This document shows, in pieces, positions 46,957 through 61,251 of a stretch of DNA of 64,000 nt. The number at the start of each line of letters is the position of its first letter. The first letter of the stretch is position 1. A program made the translations under genes and the position numbers. Source of the stretch: Candidatus Dormiibacterota bacterium (lineage in GTDB: Bacteria > Chloroflexota > Dormibacteria > Dormibacterales > Dormibacteraceae); the NCBI GenBank assembly GCA_003139695.1, contig PLJM01000006.1, forward strand, positions 310,001 to 374,000. Direction: 5' to 3'. The notes beneath the pieces are model-generated. The model did not search any database, was not told the origin of the DNA, and was given only the letters and a program-made list of their open reading frames with translations.

Positions 46957-47715
46957 CTAAGTCGGCTTCCTAGCGACCAACCATGAGGCCGCCTGGGCGA
47001 CCGGGCGGATCACTATCTCGTCGATGTCCACGTGAGGCGGGCGTGTCACGGCGAAGACGATGCAGTCCGCGATGTCTTCAGCCACCAGCGGCTTGACGCC
47101 CTGATAAACGGCTTTTGCCGCCTTTCGGTCGCCGCGAAAACGTACCGTGCTGAACTCTGTCTCGACCATCCCCGGCTCTATTTCCGTAACGCGGATAGGC
47201 TCGCCGTTCAGCTCGAGGCGCAACGTGCGTGACATGGCGTGCACGGCATGTTTGCTCGCCGTATAACCTGCCCCGCCCTTGTACGTCTCGAAGCCTGCGA
47301 TCGAGCCCATGTTGACGATGTGGCCGTGCTTCGCCTTCCGCAGAAGCGGCAGGCACGAGCGCGTCATGCGCATCAGCCCAAGAACGTTGACCTCCCACAT
47401 CTCGATCCAGTCCTCGTCGCGTGCCTGATCGATCTGATTGAGCCCCAAAGCCAACCCAGCGTTGTTGACCAGCACATCGATGCGCCCGAATTTTTTGGCC
47501 ACCTCGCCCACGAACGCATCGATGCTCGCGGGGTCCGTCACATCCAGGGGCAAAGCCACTCCGAGGTCGCCGACGACGCGGCGCACTCGAGCCAGCCGCC
47601 GAGCACCGGCAACTATCTGGTAGCCGCGCCGCCCCAAGGCCACCACGGTGGCGGCTCCGATACCTGACGACGCGCCGGTGACGACAGCGACGGGCCTTGA
47701 TCGAGTTGCAGCCAA
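46957..47715 (-). CDS. Short-chain dehydrogenase/reductase (TTG start)
   Basis: VAVVTGASSGIGAATVVALG, VNNAGLALG, YTASKHAVHAMS. Confidence 0.92.
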   Translation of the reverse strand: MAATRSRPVAVVTGASSGIGAATVVALGRRGYQIVAGARRLARVRRVVGDLGVALPLDVTDPASIDAFVGEVAKKFGRIDVLVNNAGLALGLNQIDQARDEDWIEMWEVNVLGLMRMTRSCLPLLRKAKHGHIVNMGSIAGFETYKGGAGYTASKHAVHAMSRTLRLELNGEPIRVTEIEPGMVETEFSTVRFRGDRKAAKAVYQGVKPLVAEDIADCIVFAVTRPPHVDIDEIVIRPVAQAASWLVARKPT

Positions 47716-47769
47716 GTTCTCCCCCGTGAATGACGAGCGAAACGCTGTCAAAGCGTACGCTAGGACGCG

Positions 47770-48231
47770 ATGCTGGACGTCGCCGTCGGCCTGGTCGTCA
47801 CTCTCCTGATCGTGGGCGGAATCCTCATCATGCTTGGCCCGACAACCGGCACCTTGATCAAGCGAGCACGACAGATTCGTCGTGCGCGCGTCCCGTCGGT
47901 GTTCCAGGCCGCCCAACCGCGCGAGCCGGCGCCGTCAGGCCTCAACCCCAAGACGCAGCGCGTGCTCATCGCAGCAGCTCGACTCGGCAACTGGCTGCGC
48001 TCGCGCGGGCAAGACGAGCTGGCGCGCGAGCTTCGGAGCGCGGGCGGCAAGATCACGAGTAACGAGCCCGCCGGCCTGTATGCGATGCAGGTCGTGCTTC
48101 GGCGGTTGCGCACTCTCAGCCTCGACGACAAACCGTCGCAGGACAGATTGAAGGCGCTCACGAACGAGCTGCGAATCGCGGTCCAGGACCGCTTCGAGCA
48201 GCTCGAGCTGCTGCCCTTCAAGCGCCCCTAG
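47770..48231 (+). CDS. Hypothetical protein, N-terminal TM
   Basis: ORF, GGILIMLGPTTGTLIKR. Confidence 0.6.
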   Translation: MLDVAVGLVVTLLIVGGILIMLGPTTGTLIKRARQIRRARVPSVFQAAQPREPAPSGLNPKTQRVLIAAARLGNWLRSRGQDELARELRSAGGKITSNEPAGLYAMQVVLRRLRTLSLDDKPSQDRLKALTNELRIAVQDRFEQLELLPFKRP

Positions 48232-48252
48232 GCGGTTCTTCGACCCGCCTTA

Positions 48253-48302
48253 TGAGATGGAACCAGTCGGTTCCCTCTCATCGAGCGTGCGGCTCCGCCG
48301 CA
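48253..48302. repeat. Two adjacent hairpins downstream of 47770-48231
   Basis: TGAGAtGGAACC-agtc-GGTTCCcTCTCA; TGCGGC-tcc-GCCGCA. Confidence 0.65.
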
Positions 48303-48386
48303 GGCTCTGCTCTCCTTCCCGGGATTGGATTGATTTACGAATTGGTTTCGCCACGCCACGATTGGGCGGGACCAAGACAAAGTCAT

Positions 48387-48405
48387 GGCCGGGGAAACCC
48401 CGGCC
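48387..48405. repeat. 19-nt palindrome GGCCGGGGAAACCCCGGCC
   Basis: Same length and GGCCGG/CCGGCC ends as 11661, 21716, 46617. Confidence 0.7.
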
Positions 48406-48424
48406 AACCCTGCGGCGCTAGTAG

Positions 48425-48985
48425 TTAGATTGGAGTTCGGTCCAGCACCTCCGGGTGCATCTCGGCCGGCAGCTCAACCTTTGATGGCGTGATCAGACAG
48501 AACTCCGGCGGCGGACCGAGGACCATCATCCGGCGCCACAGGCTGATTTCGGGAGCCTCGGTCCACGATTCCAGCCTGGCGTAGAAATCCCGGTACGGCA
48601 TGCCCGCCGGTTTGCCAAATCGAACCTCGAACCCCTCGTCCATCGAGGGCCGGCCTGAGGCAAGGCTGAGAAGCTTGCCCACGCCATCGCTCGCCATTCG
48701 GGCGGCGGAGTCATGAGCGGGAGCGCGCGATCCACTGACCGCGGCCGCGTTCAGCGTATCCATCGCGGCGGTGTTCTCGAGCAGATACCAGTCGCTGTAG
48801 CCGATGCCGACGGCAAAAGTTGCCGACCGGATGAACCCGCTCAGCGAAGCGCTCGCCAGCTCCGCGTGAAAGCGCCGCAGCGAGCCCTCATAAGCAGCGA
48901 CATCCGCACCACCGCTGGGCCGGTGAGAGAAGACGTACGCGAGCAACGGCCTAAGTGGTGGCGCCGGGGATCCCGAGTCCACCAC
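48425..48985 (-). CDS. Hypothetical protein, 186 aa
   Basis: ORF with good composition. Confidence 0.6.
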   Translation of the reverse strand: MVDSGSPAPPLRPLLAYVFSHRPSGGADVAAYEGSLRRFHAELASASLSGFIRSATFAVGIGYSDWYLLENTAAMDTLNAAAVSGSRAPAHDSAARMASDGVGKLLSLASGRPSMDEGFEVRFGKPAGMPYRDFYARLESWTEAPEISLWRRMMVLGPPPEFCLITPSKVELPAEMHPEVLDRTPI

Positions 48986-49440
48986 TATTTCGCCTTAGGT
49001 CCCTTGCCCGATTCAATGTACTTCTTGAGCGCAGCCATGTTCGCGCGAATTCCCTCTGCGTACTTTCCGGCGAGCAGACCGCCCGCAAACCGCAGCATGC
49101 CCCCGAGCTCGTAGTCCATCTCGTATACGACGTGTGTGCCGGTCTTGGTCTCCGAGTACCCGTACGACCAGGTTCCTTTCAGCGGCCCGCGGATGAACTT
49201 GCCGGCGCACCGCTTCGGCTTGACCCAGGTCGTCTGCTCGACCTCAACCGTCTCTTTCAGCCCGCCGGGCAGGTTTAGGTGGTAGCGATATTGCGTCCCC
49301 TTGCCTGGCGGCTTGCGGTCGAGCTGCTCGACCTTGGCAACTTCTTTGGACCATTTCGGGACGTTTGGAACGTCCTCCTGCACCACCGCCCAAACGCGCA
49401 CGGCTGGTGCGTCGATGTCCACTGTCTCGCGGAGCTTCAT
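48985..49440 (-). CDS. SRPBCC/polyketide-cyclase family protein
   Basis: MKLRETVDIDAPAVRVWAVVQEDVPNVPKWSKEVAKVEQLD. Confidence 0.85.
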   Translation of the reverse strand: MKLRETVDIDAPAVRVWAVVQEDVPNVPKWSKEVAKVEQLDRKPPGKGTQYRYHLNLPGGLKETVEVEQTTWVKPKRCAGKFIRGPLKGTWSYGYSETKTGTHVVYEMDYELGGMLRFAGGLLAGKYAEGIRANMAALKKYIESGKGPKAK

Positions 49441-49469
49441 CCTGCGATCATCAACTTACGCCCTCACCC

Positions 49470-50384
49470 TTAGTCGCGAGGAAGGTAGCGCGGGAGCTCC
49501 GCTAGAGAATTGAGGTGGCGCAGCTCGAGGTGAGCCGAGATGCCGTCGTGAATCTCGGCAATTGCCCGCGGGTTGATGAACGTCGCGGTGCCGACCTGCA
49601 CGGCGGAGCAGCCCGCCACGAGGAACTCGAGCGCATCCTCGGCATTCGTCACGCCGCCGATCCCGATCACCGGGATCCTCACGGCGCGGGCCGCCTGGTG
49701 CGCGAGATGGATGGCGAGCGGCCTGATCGCGGGCCCGGACAGGCCGCCGGTGCGAAAGCTCAACCTCGGCTTGTAAGCGTTGAGGTCGATGGACATGCCG
49801 ACGAAGGTGTTGACTGCGCACAGCGCGTCGGCCCCGGCACCCTCCACCGCACGCGCGATCACTCCAATGTCGGTGACCATCGGCGTCAGCTTCACCCATA
49901 CCGGAAGAGTCGTCCGCCTGCGGACGGCCTCCGTCACAGCGGCGGCTGCGCGCGGGTCGTTGCCGAAGTACAGACCGCCCTGCTCGACGTTGGGGCAGGA
50001 GATATTGATCTCGAAGCCTGCGACTCCTGGCACCCCGTCGAGCCGCCCGACCAGATCTCCGTACTCGGATACCGACTCCCCGTTGATGTTCACCAGCACC
50101 GGGAAGTCCCACGACGCCCATTGGGGCGCGTAGTCGCGAATCAGAGCATCCACGCCTGGGCCCTGAAGGCCGATGGCGTTCAGCATCCCCGAGGGCGTCT
50201 CCACGATGCGGGGCGGCGGACTGCCCGTACGCGGCCGGAGAAAGATGCCTTTCGAGACCATGCCGCCAAGCGCGCGGCGATCTAGCAGCGGTACCTCGGT
50301 GCCGTAGCCGAAAGCGCCCGAGGCCGCCAGCACGGGGCTACGCAGCTTCATTCCGGCCACGGCGACGCTCATATCGACGGTCAT
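49470..50384 (-). CDS. pyrD: Dihydroorotate dehydrogenase, class 1B-like
   Basis: LRSPVLAASGAFGYGTE, GFEINISCPNVEQGG, VIGIGGVTNAEDALEF; ATGA overlap with pyrK. Confidence 0.94.
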   Translation of the reverse strand: MTVDMSVAVAGMKLRSPVLAASGAFGYGTEVPLLDRRALGGMVSKGIFLRPRTGSPPPRIVETPSGMLNAIGLQGPGVDALIRDYAPQWASWDFPVLVNINGESVSEYGDLVGRLDGVPGVAGFEINISCPNVEQGGLYFGNDPRAAAAVTEAVRRRTTLPVWVKLTPMVTDIGVIARAVEGAGADALCAVNTFVGMSIDLNAYKPRLSFRTGGLSGPAIRPLAIHLAHQAARAVRIPVIGIGGVTNAEDALEFLVAGCSAVQVGTATFINPRAIAEIHDGISAHLELRHLNSLAELPRYLPRD

Positions 50385-51122
50385 ACGGTGACTGCGTAAG
50401 ACAGATGAGAGGGAAGCGCCGCCCAGTCGATGTCGGCGGCTCGATAGACCGGGCCCTCTTTGCAAGCGCGGTCATATCCGCCGCGGGTCAGCGGGACTGC
50501 GCAGCCGAGGCAAACACCGGTGCCGCATCCCATGTACGTCTCGACCGCAACGAGCGCTTCAGGCCAGCGGTCGGCAACCGCGGCCAGCATGCGATTCGGC
50601 CCGCACGCCAGCACGACGTCTCCATCGGGCGCGGCGGAGATTGCAGTGCCTGCGATACCGCGCGATCCGTCGTCGGTGGCCCAGATCACCTCGTCGCCCG
50701 CCGATTCCGAGCACAGCTCGTCGATGCTGCGAGCGCCATGCACCCACGTCACCCGCATGCCGAGCGCACTCGCCTCTTTGGCCGCCAGCGGCATCGGAGC
50801 GACGCCGAGCCCACCGCTGATCAGCACTGCAGTGCGCGACCCGGCCTCGAGGTCAAAGCCGTGTCCCAGCGGACCGAGGCAGCTGATCACATCGCCAGGA
50901 CCCATCGCGAGAAGCTGCGAGGTTCCTCTTCCCACCGCTTTGAGCACGACCTCAATTCGCTCACCGTCGGCTCTGTAGACGGAGAAAGGGCGCCGGAGAA
51001 AAACGCCGGCCCAACCCAGGTTGACAAACTGGCCCGCGCGGACTATCGCCGCAATCTCAGGCGCCGCAATCGAAATGACGGCCATGCCGCGCGCAACCTC
51101 GCGCATGGCGGTGATTCGCGCG

Positions 51123-51136
<14 letters not shown>
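50381..51136 (-). CDS. pyrK: Dihydroorotate dehydrogenase electron transfer subunit
   Basis: [46 protein letters not shown]. Confidence 0.92.
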
Positions 51137-55466
<4,330 letters not shown>

Positions 55467-55479
55467 AGACCCGTTCGCG

Positions 55480-56025
55480 CTAGCTGACAACGATCACCGC
55501 CTGGTCGATCCCGTCCTCTTCCTCGACCAGGACCTCGATCCGCTCGGTGTCAGACGTCGGCACGTTCTTGCCGATGTAGTCCGGCCGGATGGGCAGCTCG
55601 CGGTGGCCGCGGTCTATCAGCACCGCCAGCTGGATCGCGCGAGGCCGGCCGAAATCCAACAGCGCGTCCATCGCAGCGCGTGCGGTGCGTCCGTGATGGA
55701 TCACGTCGTCGACGAGGACGACCACCTTGCCGTCGATCTCCGGGATGTGCGACGTCGCTCGATGAGATGGCTGGCGCAGGTGACCGTCGTCGCGATGCTT
55801 GCTGGTGTCGAGCACGCCGACCGCTACCGCCGCGCCCTCCAGGCCGGCCAGGTTCACGGCGAGCCGGCGCGCCAGGTGATCTCCCTTGGAGAACACGCCG
55901 ACGAGGACCAGGCCGTCGATTCCCCGGTTGCGCTCGGCAATCTCATGCGCGATTCGCGAAAGGGATCGCCGGATCTGGTCCGCATCCATCACGGTCGCCT
56001 TGAGCCGCTTCTCCGTGATGCTCAC
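55480..56025 (-). CDS. pyrR: PyrR regulator / uracil phosphoribosyltransferase (GTG start)
   Basis: RISHEIAERN-like [60 protein letters not shown]. Confidence 0.94.
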   Translation of the reverse strand: MSITEKRLKATVMDADQIRRSLSRIAHEIAERNRGIDGLVLVGVFSKGDHLARRLAVNLAGLEGAAVAVGVLDTSKHRDDGHLRQPSHRATSHIPEIDGKVVVLVDDVIHHGRTARAAMDALLDFGRPRAIQLAVLIDRGHRELPIRPDYIGKNVPTSDTERIEVLVEEEDGIDQAVIVVS

Positions 56026-56027
56026 CC

Positions 56028-56205
56028 GATGGCCGCCCTGCCGGGGACGGCGAGAGATTCGGTGTCCAGGTGGTCCAGATGGGAGGCGCCGGCGAGCAAC
56101 GCAGCGCGCATGTCGATAGACCTGTAAGCGAGTAGCGGAGCCGGCAACGATGCAGATGGGCCGCATGGGCGCCAAAGATCCGCTGGCCTCGGCAGGGCGG
56201 TCATC
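56028..56205 (+). ncRNA. Putative structured RNA element, copy 3 (fills the pyrB-pyrR intergenic space, opposite strand)
   Basis: Closing stem 56028-56052/56181-56205; P2 GCCGGC/GCCGGC 56088-56093/56140-56145; P3 56108-56114/56119-56125. Confidence 0.72.
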
Positions 56206-57127
56206 CTAACAAGCGGTCGAGAAGCGCCATGCGGACGTGGAGACCGTTGTGGGCCTGGCGGAAGTAGGCGGCGCGTGGGTCGGCATCGACCTCGGGCGCG
56301 ATCTCGTCTACCCGAGGCAGCGGGTGCATCAGGATCGCGTACTTCCTCATTAGCCCGAGCGATCTCTTGTCAATCCGGTAAATGCCTTTGAGCGCCTCGT
56401 AGTCGGCAGGGTCGGCGAACCGCTCCTTCTGGATCCGTGTCTGGTAGACGACGTCCACCTCGGGCAGGACTGAATCGAGGTCTTCGGTTTCGACCCACGG
56501 GATGTTGTGCTCGGTGAGGTGGGCCTTGATGTCCTCGCGCATCGCCACCTGCGGCGGCGCCACGAACCAGATCTTGATGTCCTTGAACTTGCTCAGCAGG
56601 TAAGTCAACGAGCGGACAGTGCGACCGTTCGCCAGGTCGCCCACCATCGCGACCCGGATTCCATCGATCTTGTTGAGCTCGTCCTTGATCGTGTAGATGT
56701 CCAGCAGTGCCTGGGTTGGATGCTGCCCGGCGCCGTCACCTGCGTTGATGATCGGGACGCTGCTGACAGCGGCCGCGCGCTTGGCCGCGCCCTCCTCGTT
56801 ATGTCGCAGGACGATCACGTCGGCATAGCCGCTGACAATGCGGATGGTGTCCTCAAGCGTCTCGCCCTTGGCGCTGGACGAGAACTCGCGGGCGTTGTCG
56901 GTGCCCATCGTCCAGCCACCCAACCGCATCATCGCGGCCTCGAATGAGAGCCGGGTGCGCGTCGAGGGCTCGTAGAAAAGGGCAGCCATGACCTGGCCGT
57001 TGAGGCGGGCCATGAAGCGATGCGGCTCCCGCTTGATCTCTTCCGATCGCGCGAACAGCTCTTCGAGCGACGAGCGCGAGAACTGCTGGCTCTCGATCAC
57101 GTGCGTCAGGCGAGGACCGACGGCCAT
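56201..57127 (-). CDS. pyrB: Aspartate carbamoyltransferase catalytic subunit
   Basis: FYEPSTRTRLSFEAAMMRLGG, HNEEGAAKRAA, GDGAGQHPTQALLDIYTI, HPLPRVDEI. Confidence 0.96.
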   Translation of the reverse strand: MAVGPRLTHVIESQQFSRSSLEELFARSEEIKREPHRFMARLNGQVMAALFYEPSTRTRLSFEAAMMRLGGWTMGTDNAREFSSSAKGETLEDTIRIVSGYADVIVLRHNEEGAAKRAAAVSSVPIINAGDGAGQHPTQALLDIYTIKDELNKIDGIRVAMVGDLANGRTVRSLTYLLSKFKDIKIWFVAPPQVAMREDIKAHLTEHNIPWVETEDLDSVLPEVDVVYQTRIQKERFADPADYEALKGIYRIDKRSLGLMRKYAILMHPLPRVDEIAPEVDADPRAAYFRQAHNGLHVRMALLDRLLG

Positions 57128-57142
57128 AAAAAATCCTCCTTC

Positions 57143-57161
57143 CCGGCCTCTCTGGGACCGG
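57143..57161 (-). promoter_or_regulatory. PyrR-binding-type RNA hairpin in the pyrB leader
   Basis: Minus strand CCGG-TCCCAGAGAGG-CCGG then GGAAGGAGG-ATTTTTT-ATG of pyrB. Confidence 0.75.
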
Positions 57162-57262
57162 ACTTAAAGGAACCCCGGCGCGACCGCGCCGCCTTGAGCA
57201 TTTTACAGGCCCTCGGGTCAGCGGGTACGACCCCCTTCGATCGAATTCGATACGGTTGCTAC

Positions 57263-57613
57263 GTGAACAAGCGGCCCGGTCAGATCAAGGTGACTGTCGA
57301 GAGCGGTTTTTGCTCCTTCTGCGACAGGACCAGGAACCTGCGTCGCGAAGAGCGGCAGCTGGGCGCGCTCGTTCGGGTCGTCACCTCGTGTGAGAGTTGT
57401 CACCGGGTCCTGTCCAGCACCATCGGGGTCGCCGACGCCGATGCGGCGGCCGAATCGACCTCAGCGCCCGCCGCGGCAAGACCCGAACCCGTAACCGAAG
57501 CGGCTCGACCCAAGCGCGACCCAGCGCCGCAATCCAAAGAGGCAGCCGCCAAGCCGAAGACAGCAGCCGCCAAATCGAAGACCCCAGCGAAGCGAAGCCC
57601 ACGCAGCAAGTGA
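57263..57613 (+). CDS. Small zinc-ribbon-like protein with Ala/Lys/Pro tail
   Basis: FCSFCDRTRNL...SCESCHRVL; GTG start. Confidence 0.65.
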   Translation: MNKRPGQIKVTVESGFCSFCDRTRNLRREERQLGALVRVVTSCESCHRVLSSTIGVADADAAAESTSAPAAARPEPVTEAARPKRDPAPQSKEAAAKPKTAAAKSKTPAKRSPRSK

Positions 57614-58332
57614 CCGACGCCGCGGTGGCGGTCGAGCGTCTCGAGAAGACGCTCGGCAAGAACAGGGTGCTTCAAGGCATCTCCTTCGAAGCGAAGCCAG
57701 GCGAGATCTTTGGACTGCTGGGGCCTAACGGCGCCGGCAAGACGACCACCCTGCGAATCATCTGCACGCTGCTGTCGCGCGACGCAGGCACCGTAAAGGT
57801 CGAGGGGTTCGACACGACAACCGAACCTCAAGAGGTCAGGCGCCGGATCGGCGTGGTCACCGCGGACATCGGCGTCTACCCGCGTCTGTCCGCTCGCGAG
57901 AACATCGAGTACTTCGCAAAGCTCTGCGGCCTGATGGATGGAGAGCTCACCCGCAAAGTCGATGCCGTGATCGAGCGCCTGGACATGGGGTCGTTCGCAA
58001 AGCAGCGCGCTGAAAGCCTTTCTTCAGGTCAGAAGCAAAAGGTGGCGATCGCGCGAGCCATCGTCCACGACCCCGAGGTGTTGATGTTCGACGAACCCAC
58101 CTCCAACCTCGACGTTCTTGCATCAAAAGAGGTTCGCGAGTTCATGGTCGAGGCGAAGGGCCGCGGCAAATGCGTGATCTTCTCCACTCACGTGATGCAC
58201 GACGCCGAGCGTCTCTGCGACAGGATGGCGATCCTGCATCACGGCCTCATCGTCGCCAGCGGCCCAACTGAACAGGTGCGCGGCACAGAGCGTGACCTCG
58301 AGAGCGCGTTCCTTGCCCTGGTCGAGGCCTAG
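57610..58332 (+). CDS. ABC transporter ATP-binding protein (NatA-like)
   Basis: LLGPNGAGKTTTLRII, LSSGQKQKVAIARAIVHDPEVLMFDEPTSNLD. Confidence 0.93.
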   Translation: MTDAAVAVERLEKTLGKNRVLQGISFEAKPGEIFGLLGPNGAGKTTTLRIICTLLSRDAGTVKVEGFDTTTEPQEVRRRIGVVTADIGVYPRLSARENIEYFAKLCGLMDGELTRKVDAVIERLDMGSFAKQRAESLSSGQKQKVAIARAIVHDPEVLMFDEPTSNLDVLASKEVREFMVEAKGRGKCVIFSTHVMHDAERLCDRMAILHHGLIVASGPTEQVRGTERDLESAFLALVEA

Positions 58333-58338
58333 AGTGTC

Positions 58339-59463
58339 ATGAACGCGGCCTGGATTGTCTTCCAGAAGGAGCTCATGGAGGTCTTGCGCGATCGCCGCAC
58401 GATGATGGCGATCGGGCTTGCGGCGCTGGCGACCCCGCTGGTCCTGTTCGTGATCTCCGAGGTTTCAACCCAAACGGCGACCCAGACGTACACGGTGGGC
58501 TATTCCGGCGAAATTCCGACAGGGCTCGCCATCTTGCTCCAGGCAACCGGCTTGAAGCTGAAAGCCGTGGCGGACCCCGCCGCAGCAGCCGTGAAGCAGG
58601 TGGACCTCGGAGTCGCTTTCCTACCCGGCGAGATCGACGAGTACTACGACCCGACGCGACAGAGCGCACAGATCGCGGACGTGCGCTTGCAGACGATCTT
58701 GGGCCAATACGACGCCGCCCAGGCGGCGGCCGCGCTGAAGAACAGCGGCATCGATCCTGGCATCCTCACCCCCATCAAGCTCGTCGGGCACCCGCTGAGC
58801 TCACCGGTGCAAGCCGCGTCGAACGCCTTCTTGAGCTTCTTCCTCCCTTACATCCTGATCACGATGATTCTCACCGGCGGCTTCTCGGCAGCCCTGGACA
58901 GCTCGGCCGGCGAGCGCGAGCGGCGAACCCTCGAGAGCCTGCTGCTGACACCGGCACCGCGGAGCCGGCTGCTGCTCGGCAAGATCGGAGCGATCACGGT
59001 GGTTAGCCTGGCGGCGGCTGTGGTTGCCATCGGCTCGATGTTCGTGGCTCTCACGCAGATTTCTCTTCCAGGCTCCTCCAGCCACATCACCTTGAGCCCG
59101 GCAGCCGTGCCGGTGATGGTGTGGCTGGCGCTGCTGATCGCGTTCAGCTTCAGCTCCGTGTCGCTCGCGCTCGGCACTCTGGCCAAGAACTTTCGGCAGG
59201 GTCAGGCTTACGTCACCCCTCTGTACTTCATCACCATCCTGCCCGCTTCGATAATCCTCTTCATCCCGGACTTCAACCCGAACCTCGCCTACTACCTGAT
59301 CCCGATCCTCAACGCAGTGCTCGTCCTGCGCGATGCGATCGTGCATAACTCGGTGAGCTGGATGGCCTTGACTGTTACGTCGTTAAGCCTGCTGGCCACG
59401 GGGGCGCTGTCCTGGTTCGCCGCCCTCCGGTTGTTCACGCGCGAAGCCCTCCTGACGAAGTAG
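58339..59463 (+). CDS. ABC-2 type permease (NatB-like)
   Basis: FQKELMEVLRDRRTMMAIGL; GERERRTLESLLLTPAPR. Confidence 0.9.
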   Translation: MNAAWIVFQKELMEVLRDRRTMMAIGLAALATPLVLFVISEVSTQTATQTYTVGYSGEIPTGLAILLQATGLKLKAVADPAAAAVKQVDLGVAFLPGEIDEYYDPTRQSAQIADVRLQTILGQYDAAQAAAALKNSGIDPGILTPIKLVGHPLSSPVQAASNAFLSFFLPYILITMILTGGFSAALDSSAGERERRTLESLLLTPAPRSRLLLGKIGAITVVSLAAAVVAIGSMFVALTQISLPGSSSHITLSPAAVPVMVWLALLIAFSFSSVSLALGTLAKNFRQGQAYVTPLYFITILPASIILFIPDFNPNLAYYLIPILNAVLVLRDAIVHNSVSWMALTVTSLSLLATGALSWFAALRLFTREALLTK

Positions 59464-59521
59464 GACTTGACAGCGGCAGCCTCCTTCGGGGTTGCTTCCA
59501 TAAGGGGTGGATAATTCGAAT

Positions 59522-60685
59522 ATGAATAGTGCTGTGATAGTTGCCTGCGGCCGCTCCGCCATCGGGAGGGCGCGCAAGGGCTCCCTCATTGACGTCCGAC
59601 CCGAAGACCTGGCCGCGCACGTGGTGACGAAGGTGCTGGCGCAGGTGCCTCAGCTCGACCGCTCTGAGATCGAGGACCTGATCTGCGGTTGCGGACTCCC
59701 CGGTGGTGAGCAGGGACACAACATCGGCCGCGTGGTCTCGATCCTGGCGCGACTCGACGTCCCGGGCGTCACCGTCAACCGATACTGCTCCTCGTCGCTG
59801 ATGACCACCCGTATGGCAGCGCACGCGATCGAGGCGGGTGAAGGCGACGTGTTTCTTTCCGTCGGCGTCGAATGCGTGTCGCGGTACGGCAGCGGTTACC
59901 CCGACGCCCCTGACACCTACAACCCGCGCCTCGTGCGTGGCAACACTGAGGAATATCCGGACATTTACATCACGATGGGCGAGACGGCTGAGAACGTGGC
60001 CGAGCGCGAGAAGATCAGCAGAGAAGAGCAGGACCGTTATGCGGTCAAGAGCCAGGACGCCGCGGTCAAGGCCCGCGACAACGGCTTCTTCGACCGCGAG
60101 ATCATCCCCGTGCCGCTGCCCAATGGCGAGATGTTTACCAAGGACGACAGCCCGCGGCCGGGGACGACTGTCGAAGTGCTCGCCACGCTCAAGCCGGCGT
60201 TCCGCGAGAACGGCACCGTCACCGCGGGCAACGCGTGCCCTCTGAACGATGGCGCGGCCGCAGTGGTGGTGATGTCTGAGAAACGAGCCAAGGAGCTGGG
60301 CATCAAGCCGCTCGCGCGTGTTGTCTCGACCGGCCTCACCGCGCTTGAGCCTGAGTTCATGGGGCTTGGCCCAATCGAAGCCTCGAGGCAGGCGCTGAAG
60401 CGGGCAAACATGACCATCGCCGACATCGACATCGTCGAGATCAACGAGGCCTTCGCCGCACAGGTCATCCCCTCAGCGCGCGGAATCGGGGTCGACCCGT
60501 TCAGCGACAAGCTCAACCCGCACGGCGGGGCGATCGCACTGGGTCATCCGTTCGGGATGACCGGCGCCCGCATCCTGTGCACGCTGCTCAATGGCCTGAG
60601 GGAGAGGGACAAGACCTACGGCCTGGAGACGATGTGCGTAGGCGGCGGCCAGGGAATGGCCATGATCCTGGAGAGGCTGAATTAA
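59522..60685 (+). CDS. Thiolase / acetyl-CoA acyltransferase
   Basis: NRYCSSSLMTTRMAAHAIEAG; NPHGGAIALGHPFGMTGAR; CVGGGQGMAMILE. Confidence 0.94.
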   Translation: MNSAVIVACGRSAIGRARKGSLIDVRPEDLAAHVVTKVLAQVPQLDRSEIEDLICGCGLPGGEQGHNIGRVVSILARLDVPGVTVNRYCSSSLMTTRMAAHAIEAGEGDVFLSVGVECVSRYGSGYPDAPDTYNPRLVRGNTEEYPDIYITMGETAENVAEREKISREEQDRYAVKSQDAAVKARDNGFFDREIIPVPLPNGEMFTKDDSPRPGTTVEVLATLKPAFRENGTVTAGNACPLNDGAAAVVVMSEKRAKELGIKPLARVVSTGLTALEPEFMGLGPIEASRQALKRANMTIADIDIVEINEAFAAQVIPSARGIGVDPFSDKLNPHGGAIALGHPFGMTGARILCTLLNGLRERDKTYGLETMCVGGGQGMAMILERLN

Positions 60686-60704
60686 GGCCGACTCTTAGCG
60701 GGAC

Positions 60705-61142
60705 CTAGTGCTCGACAGGCGCCTTTAGCAGCCCGTCCATCACGCGGTTCAGGAGATCGGTGAGGGTAGCCCGCTCCTCTTGGCTGAGATCGCCAAGCAG
60801 CTCGTCCTCGATCCCCTCTTGCGCTTTCTCGGCGCGTTCGATTGCGCGCCGGCCGGCCGGCGTGATCTCCACGATGTGGCGCCGCCGATCCCCCGGGTCG
60901 CGCCGGCGCACTGAGAAGCCGGCCGCCTCGAGCTCGTTGAGCAGCAGCACCACAGTGTTGTCGTCCATGAGCATGGCGTCTCCGAGCTCGTGCTGAGTGA
61001 CCCCGCTGTGCTTGAGGAGCACGCCCAGCGCTTGAGACTGCCGCCACTTCATTCCGAGCACTGACTCCGGCGTGCGCTTGTGCAGGGCCTTCGAGACCCT
61101 TGTCAGCAGCGTTATCAGCCCCGTACCGGAACCGTTTTCCAT
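60705..61142 (-). CDS. MarR-family regulator
   Basis: HSGVTQHELGDAMLMDDNTVVLLLNELEAAGFSVRRRDPGDRRRHIVEITPAGRRA. Confidence 0.9.
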   Translation of the reverse strand: MENGSGTGLITLLTRVSKALHKRTPESVLGMKWRQSQALGVLLKHSGVTQHELGDAMLMDDNTVVLLLNELEAAGFSVRRRDPGDRRRHIVEITPAGRRAIERAEKAQEGIEDELLGDLSQEERATLTDLLNRVMDGLLKAPVEH

Positions 61143-61212
61143 GTCTTTCTCACCTGATCCTAGCACCAGATGAGAATCATTCCCACCTTCCAGATAATCC
61201 ATGCAATAAGGA

Positions 61213-61251
61213 CCAGTATCATCATGTTATAGTGATCATCCTGATAACTGG
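61213..61251. promoter_or_regulatory. Putative MarR operator in divergent intergenic region
   Basis: CCAGT-ATCA...TGATAACTGG, with inner TATCAT/TGATCA/TGATA AT-rich core. Confidence 0.55.
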
